NCBI GenBank assembly: GCA_016705475.1
Contig: JADIYD010000009.1
Coordinates: forward strand, 124,001 to 188,000
Source of the DNA: Betaproteobacteria bacterium
GTDB taxonomy: Bacteria > Pseudomonadota > Gammaproteobacteria > Burkholderiales > Rhodocyclaceae
Direction: 5' to 3'
DNA: 64,000 bases
A program made the translations under genes and the position numbers. This document shows positions 16,345 through 25,350 of the stretch, piece after piece. The stretch's first letter is position 1. The number at the start of each line of letters is the position of its first letter. A model generated the notes under the pieces. That model was given only the letters and a program-made list of their open reading frames with translations. It was not told the DNA's origin and searched no databases.

Positions 16345-16629
16345 TCAGCCCTCCTTCTTCTTGAACATGGCAAGCATGCGTTCGGTAACAACATAACCGC
16401 CGGCGGCATTGGCCGCGCCGAGGGCTACGGCAAAGAAGCCGATGGCCTGCTGGACTGGCGTGTCAGCCGTGCCGAGCATGAGCATGGCACCGACGACGAC
16501 AACGCCGTGGATGAAATTGGAGCCGGACATCAGCGGCGTGTGCAGGATGACGGGCACCTTGGCGATGATCTCGTAGCCGGTGAAGGCGGCGAGCATGAAG
16601 ATGTAGAGCGCGAGCAGGCCGTCCATCAT
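16345..16629 (-). CDS. pntAb: NAD(P) transhydrogenase subunit alpha part 2 (membrane)
   Basis: 94 residues from ATG 16629, with GGGAGAAGC just upstream; the start overlaps the pntAa stop by 4 bases (ATGA). Three hydrophobic helices (LYIFMLAAFTGYEII, FIHGVVVVGAMLML, AIGFFAVALGAANAAGGY) form the membrane part that in some bacteria is fused to the NAD domain. The split alpha subunit is the usual arrangement in many proteobacteria such as Rhodospirillum. Confidence 0.95.
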   Translation of the reverse strand: MMDGLLALYIFMLAAFTGYEIIAKVPVILHTPLMSGSNFIHGVVVVGAMLMLGTADTPVQQAIGFFAVALGAANAAGGYVVTERMLAMFKKKEG

Positions 16630-17753
16630 GCTTCTCCCATGACTTGCTTCACTGTGGCATGAACGGTGGCGCCGTCCTTGCACAGCAGCGTGCCGGCGAC
16701 GACATCGTCGCTCCAGTCGAAAGCGAGTTCGCCGTCCTTGATCCACGGGGAGAGGAAATTGTAGAGGTTCTTGGCGTAGAGCTCGGAAGCGTGGGTTGGC
16801 ATTCGGGAAGGCAGATTCAGGGGGCCGTGGATATTCACGTCATTGGCAATGACGTGTTCGCCGGGCTGGGTCAGGGCGCAGTTGCCACCAGACTCGGCGG
16901 CCATGTCGACGATGATGGCGCCGTATTTCATGCGGCCGATCATGTCGGTGGTGATGATGATTGGGGCTTTCTTGCCGGGGATGGCGGCCGTGGTGATGAC
17001 GACATCCGACAGGGCAACGGCCTTGGCGAGTTTCTCGGTTTGGGCGGCCTTCTCTTCGGCTGTCAGTTCGCGGGCGTAACCACCCACGCCATCAGCCGCG
17101 ACGCCGGTGTCGACGAACTTGGCACCGAGGGATTCGATCTGCTCACGGGCGGCGGAGCGCACGTCGTAGGCTTCAACCATGGCGCCGAGGCGTTTGCACG
17201 TGGCGATGGCTTGCAGGCCGGCTACGCCGGCACCGATGACGAGCACGCGGGCCGGGCGAATGGTGCCGGCGGCCGTGGTCAGCATCGGGAAGAACTTGGT
17301 GCAGCGGGCCGCGGCAATCAGGCCGCACTGGTAGCCGGCGCAGGCGCCTTGCGACGACAGGGCGTCCATGCTCTGGGCGCGCGAGATGCGCGGTAGCAGT
17401 TCGAGGGCGAAGGCGGTGATCTTCTTCGCGTTCAGCGCAGCCAGACGGGCCTTGTCTTCGAAGGGCTTCAACAGGCCGATGAGGACCGAGCCTTCGGGCA
17501 GGGCTGCAATTTCTTCGGGGCTCGGCGGGGTGACGCGCAAGATTAGTTGGGCCGGGCCGTAGGCTTGGGTGATGCCGTCAACCAGGCTGACGCCCGGATA
17601 GTCTGAATCGAGAAAATGGCTGTCGGTGCCGGCGCTTTGCTCCATGCGCATGACGGCGCCGAGCGCAGCAAATTTCTTGGCAGTCTCGGGAACGAGGGCG
17701 ACACGGCTTTCACCGGTGGCACGCTCCCTCACTACCGCTATGGTTAACGGCAT
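16626..17753 (-). CDS. pntAa: NAD(P) transhydrogenase subunit alpha part 1 (NAD-binding)
   Basis: 375 residues, soluble NAD(H)-binding domain I related to alanine dehydrogenase. N-terminal RERATGESRVALVPET and the Rossmann segment VLVIGAGVAGLQAIATCKRLGA (about residues 170-190) are diagnostic. First gene of the pnt operon. Supplies NADPH from NADH, which fits beside two NADP-dependent isocitrate dehydrogenases nearby. Confidence 0.96.
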   Translation of the reverse strand: MPLTIAVVRERATGESRVALVPETAKKFAALGAVMRMEQSAGTDSHFLDSDYPGVSLVDGITQAYGPAQLILRVTPPSPEEIAALPEGSVLIGLLKPFEDKARLAALNAKKITAFALELLPRISRAQSMDALSSQGACAGYQCGLIAAARCTKFFPMLTTAAGTIRPARVLVIGAGVAGLQAIATCKRLGAMVEAYDVRSAAREQIESLGAKFVDTGVAADGVGGYARELTAEEKAAQTEKLAKAVALSDVVITTAAIPGKKAPIIITTDMIGRMKYGAIIVDMAAESGGNCALTQPGEHVIANDVNIHGPLNLPSRMPTHASELYAKNLYNFLSPWIKDGELAFDWSDDVVAGTLLCKDGATVHATVKQVMGEA

Positions 17754-17782
17754 GCTGATTTCTCCAAATTGAGGCTCAGGGC

Positions 17783-19591
17783 TTAGCCCTGTATTTTAGT
17801 ATTTTCTGATTGATCGCGTTGCTTGTCTGCGGGCTGCATATTACAGAATCGCAGTTCTTGCGGGTACGGGAAAAAGTCTTCGACGTGCCCTTCCCTGATT
17901 TTTTGTTGCGAATCCTGCCAAAATTTGGGAGATAACAGATCGGAATGGTGTCTGTTGAAGATTTTTCGCAGCGTCGGCGACGCGAGCAGGAAGGTGCTGA
18001 ACTCTTCGGGGAAAACATCATTCTTCGCGACTGCATACCAGACCTCTCCCGACATTTCGGTTTCGAAATCGGGGGCGGGCGGAATCCTGCGGAAGTTGCA
18101 GTCGGTCATGTACTCGATTTCGTCGTAGTCGTAGAAAACGACGCGACCGAAGCGTGTTACGCCAAAGTTCTTCCACAGCATGTCGCCCGGGAAGATGTTG
18201 GCCTGAGCCATTTCGCGGATGGCACTGCCGTACTCCTGAATGGCGTGCTCCAGACCTTCGACGTTGTTGGCGCGCTCCATGCGGTCGAGATGGATGTTCA
18301 GCGGCTCCATGCGGCGCTCGATGTAGAGGTGCTTGATGATGAGCTGATCACCATCGACTTCGAAGCAGGAGGGCGCCAGCGTCTGCAGTTCTTTCAATAC
18401 CTCGTCGTCAAAACGCTTGAGCGGGAAAAGTACATTGGAAAATTCAAGGGTATCGGCCATGCGGCCGACACGGTCGACCTGCTTGACCATCATGAATTTG
18501 CGTTTGACTGTGGCACGGTCCATGTTCTTCGAGGCCCCGAAAACGTCCTTGATGATCTTGAAGACGTAGGGGTAGGACGGCAGCGTGAATACCAGCATGA
18601 CCAGACCGCGGATGCCGGGGGCCATGATGAACTGGTCTTCCGAATGATGCAGGTGATAGATGAAGTCACGGAAGAACATGGTTTTACCCTGCTTGCCCAG
18701 GCCAAGCATGATGTACAGCTCGGAGCGCGGTTTGGCAGGCAGGATGGAGCGCAGGAACTGGACGTAGCCCGACGGCACTTCCATGTCGACCATGAAATAA
18801 GCGCGTGACAGCGAAAAGAGCAAACCGATCCGCCAGGCATCGAGCAGGATGGTGTCGATGACCAGCTGACCGTTTTCGTCATGGAGTACCGGGATGGCAA
18901 ACGGGTATTCGTGTGCGCCGTTGATCGCCTTGCCGATGATGTAGGCCGCCTTGTTGCGGTAGAACGTGGAGCCGAGCACCTGGATCTGGAAATTGACCTC
19001 GCGCCGGGGCATGCCGTTGAGGTGGCGGCAGACTGTGTCGTAGATGTAGCCGACATCCCGTTCAAGATCGGCAAAGGGCAGGTGCCAGTTGAAATCGCTG
19101 ATGATTTCGTGAATCGCGCCGCGCAGGCCGTTTTCCTTGGCGTAATAGCTGCGGTAGGTCTGCGACTCGTCGCCCTCGATGTTTTCGGTCGAGATACTTG
19201 GCCGGACGAAAATGAAATCGTTGTGGAAGTAGTTGCGGTGCAGGATCTTGGTCGTCACCGAGTTGAAGAAGGTTTCGGCCAGCTCCGGCTGCTTGTGGTT
19301 GAGGAGCAATCCGATGTAAAGCAGCTTGACCTGCTGCCAGGTGGTGTCGTCTATGTTCTGGGCATCGAATTCATCGCGCAGGCGCTCGACGCTTTCATCG
19401 ACGCGGTCGTCATAAAAACGGATGCGCTCCTTCACTGCCTTGTGTACGCCAAGCCAGTCGGCCTGTTCAAAACGCGCCTTGGCTTCGCGGCTGGTCTGGC
19501 GGAACAGCGTGTAATGCTTGTTGAATCCCTGAATCATGGCCAGCGCAATCTGGTGCGCGTTGGTGCCGTAAAGGCCGACTGAGATTTTCAT
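17783..19591 (-). CDS. aceK: Isocitrate dehydrogenase kinase/phosphatase
   Basis: 602 residues, full family length. Bifunctional enzyme that phosphorylates the active-site serine of dimeric isocitrate dehydrogenase and removes the phosphate, diverting isocitrate to the glyoxylate shunt. The ATP-binding segment LGLGKQGKTMFFRDF and the catalytic region with NIFPGDMLWKNFGV and VVFYDYDEIEYMTDCNFR are present. In enterics aceK is in aceBA; here it is alone, divergent from the monomeric icd gene, while aceA and aceB are 28-34 kb away. Its substrate is the dimeric IDH at 22294-23535, not the monomeric one. Confidence 0.96.
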   Translation of the reverse strand: MKISVGLYGTNAHQIALAMIQGFNKHYTLFRQTSREAKARFEQADWLGVHKAVKERIRFYDDRVDESVERLRDEFDAQNIDDTTWQQVKLLYIGLLLNHKQPELAETFFNSVTTKILHRNYFHNDFIFVRPSISTENIEGDESQTYRSYYAKENGLRGAIHEIISDFNWHLPFADLERDVGYIYDTVCRHLNGMPRREVNFQIQVLGSTFYRNKAAYIIGKAINGAHEYPFAIPVLHDENGQLVIDTILLDAWRIGLLFSLSRAYFMVDMEVPSGYVQFLRSILPAKPRSELYIMLGLGKQGKTMFFRDFIYHLHHSEDQFIMAPGIRGLVMLVFTLPSYPYVFKIIKDVFGASKNMDRATVKRKFMMVKQVDRVGRMADTLEFSNVLFPLKRFDDEVLKELQTLAPSCFEVDGDQLIIKHLYIERRMEPLNIHLDRMERANNVEGLEHAIQEYGSAIREMAQANIFPGDMLWKNFGVTRFGRVVFYDYDEIEYMTDCNFRRIPPAPDFETEMSGEVWYAVAKNDVFPEEFSTFLLASPTLRKIFNRHHSDLLSPKFWQDSQQKIREGHVEDFFPYPQELRFCNMQPADKQRDQSENTKIQG

Positions 19592-19688
19592 GGCATTTTA
19601 TCCCTGGTGAAGCATGAATCTTAGCACCACCAAACCGCCGCAAATTTGTGCGAAAGAAGCATAAACCAGCACGTAAAATGCCGTTTCG

Positions 19689-19717
19689 TTGACTGGGAAT
19701 CGCTGCGCGACGATACT
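19689..19717 (+). promoter_or_regulatory. Candidate promoter of the monomeric icd gene
   Basis: TTGACT (19689-19694), 17 bases, GATACT (19712-19717), about 85 bases before the chosen start at 19802. Good -35 and spacing, moderate -10. The AceK promoter must lie on the other strand in the same gap. Confidence 0.45.
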
Positions 19718-19801
19718 TGAAGTTTTCCTGCTGTACTTCGGTTTTTATAAGGGGCCGGGATGACCGGCGCCAATAACTCAATCCATTGCAAGGGGATATT
19801 C

Positions 19802-22039
19802 ATGGCTGGTGGAAAGTCAAAAATCATTTACACCCTAACCGACGAGGCGCCGCTGCTCGCAACCTGCGCCTTCCTGCCGATTGTCCGCGCCTTTACGTCG
19901 CCGGCCAACATCGAAGTCGAGAAGGCTGACATCTCAGTTTCGGCGCGTGTTCTCTCCGAATTCTCCGAATTCCTGCCGGATGACCAGAAAGTGCCGAACA
20001 CGCTCGGCGAACTCGGCAAGCGCTGCCTGCTGCCGGAAACCAACATTATCAAGCTGCCGAACATTTCGGCTTCCGTTGCCCAGCTCAAAGCCTGCGTCAA
20101 GGAATTGCAGGAAAAGGGCTACGCCATCCCCGATTACCCGGAAACTGCCGATACCGATGAAGCCAAGGCGCTCAAGGCCCGTTTCGGCAAGTGTCTCGGT
20201 TCTGCCGTCAATCCGGTCCTGCGCGAAGGCAACTCTGACCGCCGCGCGCCGATGGCCGTCAAGAACTACGCACGCAAGCGCCCGCACTCCATGGGCGAGT
20301 GGAAGCAGTGGTCGCAAACCCACGTTTCCCACATGGAACATGGTGACTTCTACCATGGCGAAAAGTCGATGACCCTCGACAAGGCGCGTGAAGTCCGCAT
20401 GGAACTGATCGCCAAGGGCGGCAAGACCACTGTTCTGAAGCCGAAGCTCTCGCTGCTCGAAGGCGAGATCATCGACTCGATGTTCATGAGCAAGAAGGCG
20501 CTCTGCGACTTCTACGAAGCCCAGCTCGAAGACTGCCGCGAATCCGGCATTCTTTTCTCGCTGCACGTCAAGGCGACGATGATGAAGGTTTCGCACCCCA
20601 TCGTCTTCGGTCACTGCGTCAAGATCTATTACAAGGATGCTTTCGAGAAGCACGGCAAGACCTTTGCCGAGCTGGGCATCAACGTCAATAACGGCATGGT
20701 CGATCTGTACGACAAGATCAAGACCCTGCCGGAATCCAAGCGTGACGAGATCATCCGTGACCTGCACGCCTGTCAGGAACACCGTCCGCGTCTGGCCATG
20801 GTCGACTCGGCCAAGGGCATCACCAACTTCCATTCGCCGAACGACATCATCGTTGACGCGTCCATGCCGGCCATGATCCGTCAGGGCGGCAAGATGTGGG
20901 GCGCCGACGGCAAGCCGTATGACAGCAAGTGCGTCATGCCGGAATCGACCTTTGCCCGCATCTACCAGGAGATGATCAATTTCGTCAAATGGCATGGCAA
21001 CTTCGATCCGAAGACCATGGGCACCGTCCCGAACGTCGGCCTGATGGCCCAGCAGGCCGAGGAATACGGCTCGCACGACAAGACCTTCGAAATCGCCGAA
21101 GCCGGCATTGCCAACATCGTCGACAACGCGACCGGCGAAGTGCTGCTCACGCAGAACGTCGAAGTCGGCGACATCTGGCGCATGTGCCAGGTCAAGGACG
21201 CGCCGATCCGCGACTGGGTCAAGCTGGCCGTTACCCGTGCCCGCCAGTCCAACACCCCGGCCGTCTTCTGGCTGGATGCCTATCGTCCGCACGAGAACGA
21301 GCTGATCAAGAAGGTCCAGAAGTACCTCAAGGATCACGATACCAGTGGTCTCGACATCCAGATCATGTCGCAGGTTCGTGCCATGCGTTTCACGCTGGAA
21401 CGTGTTGCTCGTGGCCTGGACACCATCTCGGTGACCGGCAACATCCTGCGCGACTACCTGACCGACCTGTTTCCGATCATGGAACTGGGTACTTCGGCCA
21501 AGATGCTGTCCATCGTTCCCCTCATGAACGGCGGCGGCATGTACGAAACCGGTGCCGGCGGCTCGGCTCCGAAGCACGTGCAGCAGCTTACGCAGGAAAA
21601 CCACCTGCGCTGGGATTCGCTCGGCGAGTTCCTAGCTCTGGCTGTTTCGCTTGAAGAGCAGGGCATCAAGGACGGCAACAAGCGCGCCATCCTGCTTGCC
21701 AAGACCCTTGACGCGGCCACCGGCAAGCTTCTTGACAACAACAAGTCGCCATCGCCGAAGACCGGTGAGCTGGACAACCGCGGCTCGCAGTTCTACCTCG
21801 CCATGTACTGGGCGCAGGAACTGGCTGCGCAGACCGAGGACAAGGAGCTGGCTGCCCATTTCGCCAAGCTGGCCAAGACGCTGACTGACAATGAGGCGCA
21901 AATCGTTGCCGAAATGAAGTCGGTGCAGGGTCGTCCGGTCGATATTGGTGGCTACTACAAGGCTGATGCCGAGAAGTGCAAGGCCGTGATGCGTCCGAGC
22001 CCGACGCTGAACGCCGCCCTGAAGGCTGCACGCGTCTAA
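19802..22039 (+). CDS. icd: NADP-dependent isocitrate dehydrogenase, monomeric type
   Basis: 745 residues from ATG 19802, preceded by AAGGGGATATTC; an in-frame ATG at 19760 is possible but lacks a ribosome-binding site. Length and sequence (KSKIIYTLTDEAPLLATCAFLP at the start, MVDSAKGITNFHSPNDII, WLDAYRPHENELIKKV, NRGSQFYLAMYWAQELA) are typical of the approximately 80-kDa monomeric enzyme. Converts isocitrate to 2-oxoglutarate with NADPH formation. Not expected to be controlled by AceK. The dimeric isozyme follows 255 bp downstream on the same strand after a strong terminator. Confidence 0.97.
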   Translation: MAGGKSKIIYTLTDEAPLLATCAFLPIVRAFTSPANIEVEKADISVSARVLSEFSEFLPDDQKVPNTLGELGKRCLLPETNIIKLPNISASVAQLKACVKELQEKGYAIPDYPETADTDEAKALKARFGKCLGSAVNPVLREGNSDRRAPMAVKNYARKRPHSMGEWKQWSQTHVSHMEHGDFYHGEKSMTLDKAREVRMELIAKGGKTTVLKPKLSLLEGEIIDSMFMSKKALCDFYEAQLEDCRESGILFSLHVKATMMKVSHPIVFGHCVKIYYKDAFEKHGKTFAELGINVNNGMVDLYDKIKTLPESKRDEIIRDLHACQEHRPRLAMVDSAKGITNFHSPNDIIVDASMPAMIRQGGKMWGADGKPYDSKCVMPESTFARIYQEMINFVKWHGNFDPKTMGTVPNVGLMAQQAEEYGSHDKTFEIAEAGIANIVDNATGEVLLTQNVEVGDIWRMCQVKDAPIRDWVKLAVTRARQSNTPAVFWLDAYRPHENELIKKVQKYLKDHDTSGLDIQIMSQVRAMRFTLERVARGLDTISVTGNILRDYLTDLFPIMELGTSAKMLSIVPLMNGGGMYETGAGGSAPKHVQQLTQENHLRWDSLGEFLALAVSLEEQGIKDGNKRAILLAKTLDAATGKLLDNNKSPSPKTGELDNRGSQFYLAMYWAQELAAQTEDKELAAHFAKLAKTLTDNEAQIVAEMKSVQGRPVDIGGYYKADAEKCKAVMRPSPTLNAALKAARV

Positions 22040-22077
22040 GGGAGGAAACTTCCCCGGCGTGTGAACGCCGGTCATTC

Positions 22078-22111
22078 AAAAAGCGAAGGCCGATCCGGTC
22101 TTCGCTTTTTT
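22078..22111 (+). terminator. Rho-independent terminator after monomeric icd
   Basis: AAAAAGCGAAG (22078-22088) pairs with CTTCGCTTTTT (22100-22110), with a small GC extension inside, and a T-run on the 3' side. Separates the two icd genes transcriptionally. Confidence 0.88.
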
Positions 22112-22113
22112 CG

Positions 22114-22147
22114 TTTTTGGCCTTTTTTCCGGTTGACCGTGGCAATC
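22114..22147 (+). repeat. Dispersed repeat, intergenic copy between the two icd genes
   Basis: TTTTTGGCCTTTTTT followed by CCGGTTGACCGTGGCAATCC, immediately after the terminator of the monomeric icd gene. Confidence 0.85.
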
Positions 22148-22293
22148 CCGCCGGGCGGTTAAATGCCTGACAATGGCCATCTTTTTGCGACATAATTGGT
22201 TGCGAGGCCCGGTGTCAGAGGCGTGCATCGGGCCTCGCTGGCCATGCATGTTTGCTGTTAACAGGCCATCCAAAAACAAGGCAAGGAGAGACT

Positions 22294-23535
22294 ATGACTT
22301 CGCACATCAAGGTTCCCCAAGGTGGTCAGAAAATTGTTGCGGGACAGGCGATCCCGAACAATCCGATCATTCCCTTCATCGAAGGCGACGGCATCGGCAT
22401 TGACATCACGCCGGTGATGATCAAGGTGATCGATGCAGCCGTTGAGAAGGCCTATGGCGGGGCAAAGAAGATTTACTGGATGGAGGTCTTCGCCGGCGAA
22501 AAATCGACGCGCCTCTATGGCCCGGACGAGTGGTTCCCGCAGGAAACCTTCGCCGCGCTCAAGGAATATGCAGTGTCGATCAAGGGGCCGATGACGACGC
22601 CGGTTGGCGGCGGCATCCGCTCGCTCAATGTCGCGCTGCGTCAGGAACTCGATCTCTACCAGTGCGTCCGTCCGGTGCAATATTTCAAGGGCGTGCCGTC
22701 GCCGCTCAAGAACCCGGAGCTGACCAACATGGTCATCTTCCGCGAGAACACCGAGGACATCTACGCTGGCGTCGAATGGTCCTGCACCTCGGCCGAAGCA
22801 AAGAAGGTCATCAAGTTTCTACAGGACGAAATGGGCGTCAAGAAGATCCGTTTCCCGCATTCGTCGGGCATCGGCATCAAGCCGATTTCGGTCGAAGGCA
22901 GCTCCCGCCTCGTGCGCGCCGCGATCAAATACGCCATCGCCAATGACCGCAAGTCGGTAACCATCGTGCACAAGGGCAACATCATGAAGTACACGGAAGG
23001 GCTCTTCCGTGACACTGCCTATGAACTCGCCCAAAAGGAATTCGGTGCTCAGCCGATCGACGGTGGCCCGTGGCAGCATTTCACCAACCCGAACACCGGC
23101 CGCGAGATCATCATCAAGGATTCCATCGCCGACGCCTTCCTGCAGCAGATCCTGCTCCGCCCGGCAGAATACGACGTGATCGCCACCACCAACCTCAACG
23201 GTGACTACATCTCCGACGCACTGGCCGCCCAGGTCGGCGGCATCGGCATCGCGCCGGGCGCCAACATTTCCGACCAGTACGCCTGCTTCGAAGCCACCCA
23301 CGGTACGGCGCCGAAATACGCCGGGCTGGACAAGGTGAATCCCGGTTCGCTGATCCTCTCCGCAGAAATGATGTTGCGCCACCTCGGCTGGGTCGAAGCC
23401 GCCAATCTGGTCATCAAGTCGATGGAATCAGCCATTGGCGACAAGCAGGTGACCTACGACTTCGCACGGCAGATGGATGGTGCAGAAGAACTATCGTGCT
23501 CCGCCTTCGGCGATGCGATGATCGCCCGCATGTGA
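22294..23535 (+). CDS. icd: NADP-dependent isocitrate dehydrogenase, homodimeric type
   Basis: 413 residues from ATG 22294 with AAGGAGAG upstream; the longer frame from 22252 lacks support. The family signature is plain: IEGDGIGIDITP, GGGIRSLNVALRQ, FRENTEDIYAGVEW, VHKGNIMKYTEG and EATHGTAPKYAG. S110 in IRSLN is at the position of the serine phosphorylated by AceK in E. coli. Presence beside a monomeric isozyme with aceK 2.7 kb away suggests one AceK-switched and one AceK-independent enzyme. A GC-rich inverted repeat follows the stop. Confidence 0.97.
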   Translation: MTSHIKVPQGGQKIVAGQAIPNNPIIPFIEGDGIGIDITPVMIKVIDAAVEKAYGGAKKIYWMEVFAGEKSTRLYGPDEWFPQETFAALKEYAVSIKGPMTTPVGGGIRSLNVALRQELDLYQCVRPVQYFKGVPSPLKNPELTNMVIFRENTEDIYAGVEWSCTSAEAKKVIKFLQDEMGVKKIRFPHSSGIGIKPISVEGSSRLVRAAIKYAIANDRKSVTIVHKGNIMKYTEGLFRDTAYELAQKEFGAQPIDGGPWQHFTNPNTGREIIIKDSIADAFLQQILLRPAEYDVIATTNLNGDYISDALAAQVGGIGIAPGANISDQYACFEATHGTAPKYAGLDKVNPGSLILSAEMMLRHLGWVEAANLVIKSMESAIGDKQVTYDFARQMDGAEELSCSAFGDAMIARM

Positions 23536-23548
23536 GATTTGCTTGATT

Positions 23549-23583
23549 GACCTTCTCCCACCTGAAATCAGGCGGGAGAAGGT
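23549..23583 (+). terminator. Inverted repeat after dimeric icd, possible terminator
   Basis: GACCTTCTCCC (23549-23559) and GGGAGAAGGTC (23574-23583 plus flank) with an inner CCTG/CAGG form a long near-perfect stem, loop AAAT. No T-run follows on either strand, so it may work as an RNA end protector and not as an intrinsic terminator. It lies between convergent genes. Confidence 0.55.
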
Positions 23584-23659
23584 CAGGTAGCGTTGGCGAC
23601 AAATACCCCTTACGTTGGGTGTTCAGTGGCCAACGCTTGTCGACAAGCCGACTCCTGCG

Positions 23660-23992
23660 TTAGCGACCTCGTCCACCGCCCATGCCGCCACCAGGGCCCA
23701 TGCCTCCCATACCGCCGCCCGGGCCCATGCCGCCGCCTTGGGCTGGTGCTTCATCCGGCAAGGCAAGACCGCGCTCTTTGGCCCGCAGTTTCATTTGCTC
23801 ATGGTGTTCAAGGCGAATCTGTTCGCGCTCTTGAGCCGTCTTGGCTGCACGAAGCTTGGTCCGATGTTCGATGCGCTCCTGGTTGGTCATGATCTGGCTG
23901 CCGTAGATTGGCGCATCGGCAGCCAATGTGCCGGAAGAGATCAGTCCGAAAGCCAATGCTACAAGAGCGACCTTTATGCCATTCGTGTTCAT
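23660..23992 (-). CDS. Small secreted Gly/Met-rich protein of unknown function
   Basis: 110 residues from ATG 23992 (GGAGCAAATC upstream); the longer upstream frame is not supported. A signal peptide (ends GTLAAD, about residue 31) is followed by a basic/acidic helical segment (NQERIEHRTKLRAAKTAQER) that looks like a short coiled coil, then a tail made of GGGMGPGG-type units ending GGGRGR. The helical part with conserved MTNQER and HEQMKLRAKERG resembles a widespread uncharacterised family in betaproteobacteria. Met- and His-containing character could suggest metal contact, but nothing visible proves it. Confidence 0.7.
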   Translation of the reverse strand: MNTNGIKVALVALAFGLISSGTLAADAPIYGSQIMTNQERIEHRTKLRAAKTAQEREQIRLEHHEQMKLRAKERGLALPDEAPAQGGGMGPGGGMGGMGPGGGMGGGRGR

Positions 23993-24221
23993 GATTTGCT
24001 CCAGAAAGGGTGAATCGGAAAACGCCTCTCTTCCGTTATAGAATAGAAAATTAGAAAAATCTAATACTGCGACAATTGGCCGCAGGTGAGGTGGTTTGAA
24101 AATGAAAGTTGGGCCAGGATGCGTTGCGCCACCCATCGTCCCGAGGGAGGCGTATGCTGTTGGGCAGCCGATTGGCCAGCGATGAATCGCCGCAGTTCGG
24201 GGCGAGCGAAAGGATAGTCCT

Positions 24222-24794
24222 GTGAGCCCAGCAAAAATAGAAGAACTCTTCGTCCTCCTGCGCGCTGCCTGCGCCCGCCAGTTCCGCTTCAATCCCCGGC
24301 GCATCACGGCGAGCATGCGCTATGTTGGCAAAGAGGGGCACGGCAAGGACATGGTGCATGTTTTCCGCGACGCCTCGACGCATTCGCAGATCGCGCTCGA
24401 CAGCACCTTCGCCACCCTGCGTGAAAAGCACGGCGAAAAGCCGCACTGGACGGATGCCGAGAAGGCTCACTACCAGAATACCGACGCCGAAATCGATGCT
24501 GAAATTGCTGCCAAGCAGGCCGAACTTGAGTTCGTGCAGAATTCCGCGCTCTATCTGGACCACAAAGCCGAGCTCCTGACGCACTACAAGGACTGGCCGG
24601 GCTACGTGGCTGGCGTGACGAATCCGCGTGAAGCGGCACGGCAACTGATTGCCGCGCTGATAGAAGCAAAGGATGTCCGCATGGCAGGCTTTGCTGAGCA
24701 TCTGGGCTCAAATGATCCGGAACATCTGGTGCACCTGTTGCTGTCGCCTTGCCACCTTGAAATTGAAGCTGCCAAGGCTGCTGCAACGCCTTAA
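24222..24794 (+). CDS. Conserved-looking protein of unknown function
   Basis: 190 residues from GTG 24222, preceded by AAAGGATAG. No family recognised. No signal peptide or membrane helix; the middle (about residues 75-105) is highly charged and helix-prone (DAEIDAEIAAKQAELEF), and the C-terminal half contains two further helical segments. Codon usage and composition match neighbours, and the translation has no low-complexity artefacts. An ATG around 24315 is an alternative start. Next gene on the same strand begins 50 bp after its stop, so it may be co-transcribed with the next unknown gene and the RNA methyltransferase. Confidence 0.6.
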   Translation: MSPAKIEELFVLLRAACARQFRFNPRRITASMRYVGKEGHGKDMVHVFRDASTHSQIALDSTFATLREKHGEKPHWTDAEKAHYQNTDAEIDAEIAAKQAELEFVQNSALYLDHKAELLTHYKDWPGYVAGVTNPREAARQLIAALIEAKDVRMAGFAEHLGSNDPEHLVHLLLSPCHLEIEAAKAAATP

Positions 24795-24844
24795 TCCGGC
24801 GCTTCGGCAAGCGCCTGCACCTCGGCGGGAAGTACAATTCGGGG

Positions 24845-25348
24845 ATGACAGAAAATGTAATCAACGACCCCGTCGAGGCTGAAGAAGCCTCGGTCATCAA
24901 CGAGCCACGCCTGTGGCGCAGCAACGGCTGGACGGCACGCGTCATCAAGAATGAAGAGGACGAGGGCTGGGCAGTCGAAATGATCAAGGACGGCGAAGCC
25001 GAGCCGGCGCTGGTCGGCCCGTGGACCATGGGCCGCGACAAAAAAAAACCCAAGCCGCTTGACGTGTCCGCCTTCCAGACTTTGATCAAGACCGCTTCTG
25101 AAGTCCTGCGCCGCCACGAACACCAGCTGCACGCGCAGCTCCACAAGAAACTCACGGTCGACAGCGAAAACGGGCCAATTTTGATATCTCTCGACATCGT
25201 TCCCGACGAGGACGATCCCTACGCCACGCTGTCGGCCGAAGATGCCGACGGCGAGCAACTGGCCAAGGTCCGTGTCGGCCCGAATTTCAAGCTCAGCCCA
25301 GCCAGCGCCAATGCCTGGATAGACGACGAATTCCGCCAGCCCGAGTAA
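24845..25348 (+). CDS. Acidic cytoplasmic protein of unknown function
   Basis: 167 residues, strongly acidic N-terminus (TENVINDPVEAEEA), then a compact segment with RLWRSNGWTARVIKNEEDEGWAVEMI that reads like a small beta domain, a helical segment around residue 85 (TLIKTASEVLRRHEHQL), and a beta-rich C-terminal part. No family recognised. It ends 2 bp before the RNA methyltransferase start, so the two are almost certainly in one operon and a role linked to RNA is possible but unproven. A weak resemblance of positions 25151-25186 (minus strand) to the dispersed repeat was noted and not accepted. Confidence 0.65.
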   Translation: MTENVINDPVEAEEASVINEPRLWRSNGWTARVIKNEEDEGWAVEMIKDGEAEPALVGPWTMGRDKKKPKPLDVSAFQTLIKTASEVLRRHEHQLHAQLHKKLTVDSENGPILISLDIVPDEDDPYATLSAEDADGEQLAKVRVGPNFKLSPASANAWIDDEFRQPE

Positions 25349-25350
25349 CG

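Noticed and set aside
25151..25186. Weak repeat-like segment (complement AAAATTGGCCCGTTTTCGC then TGTCGACCGTGAG)
   Set aside because: Several mismatches in the core; not enough to count as a copy.
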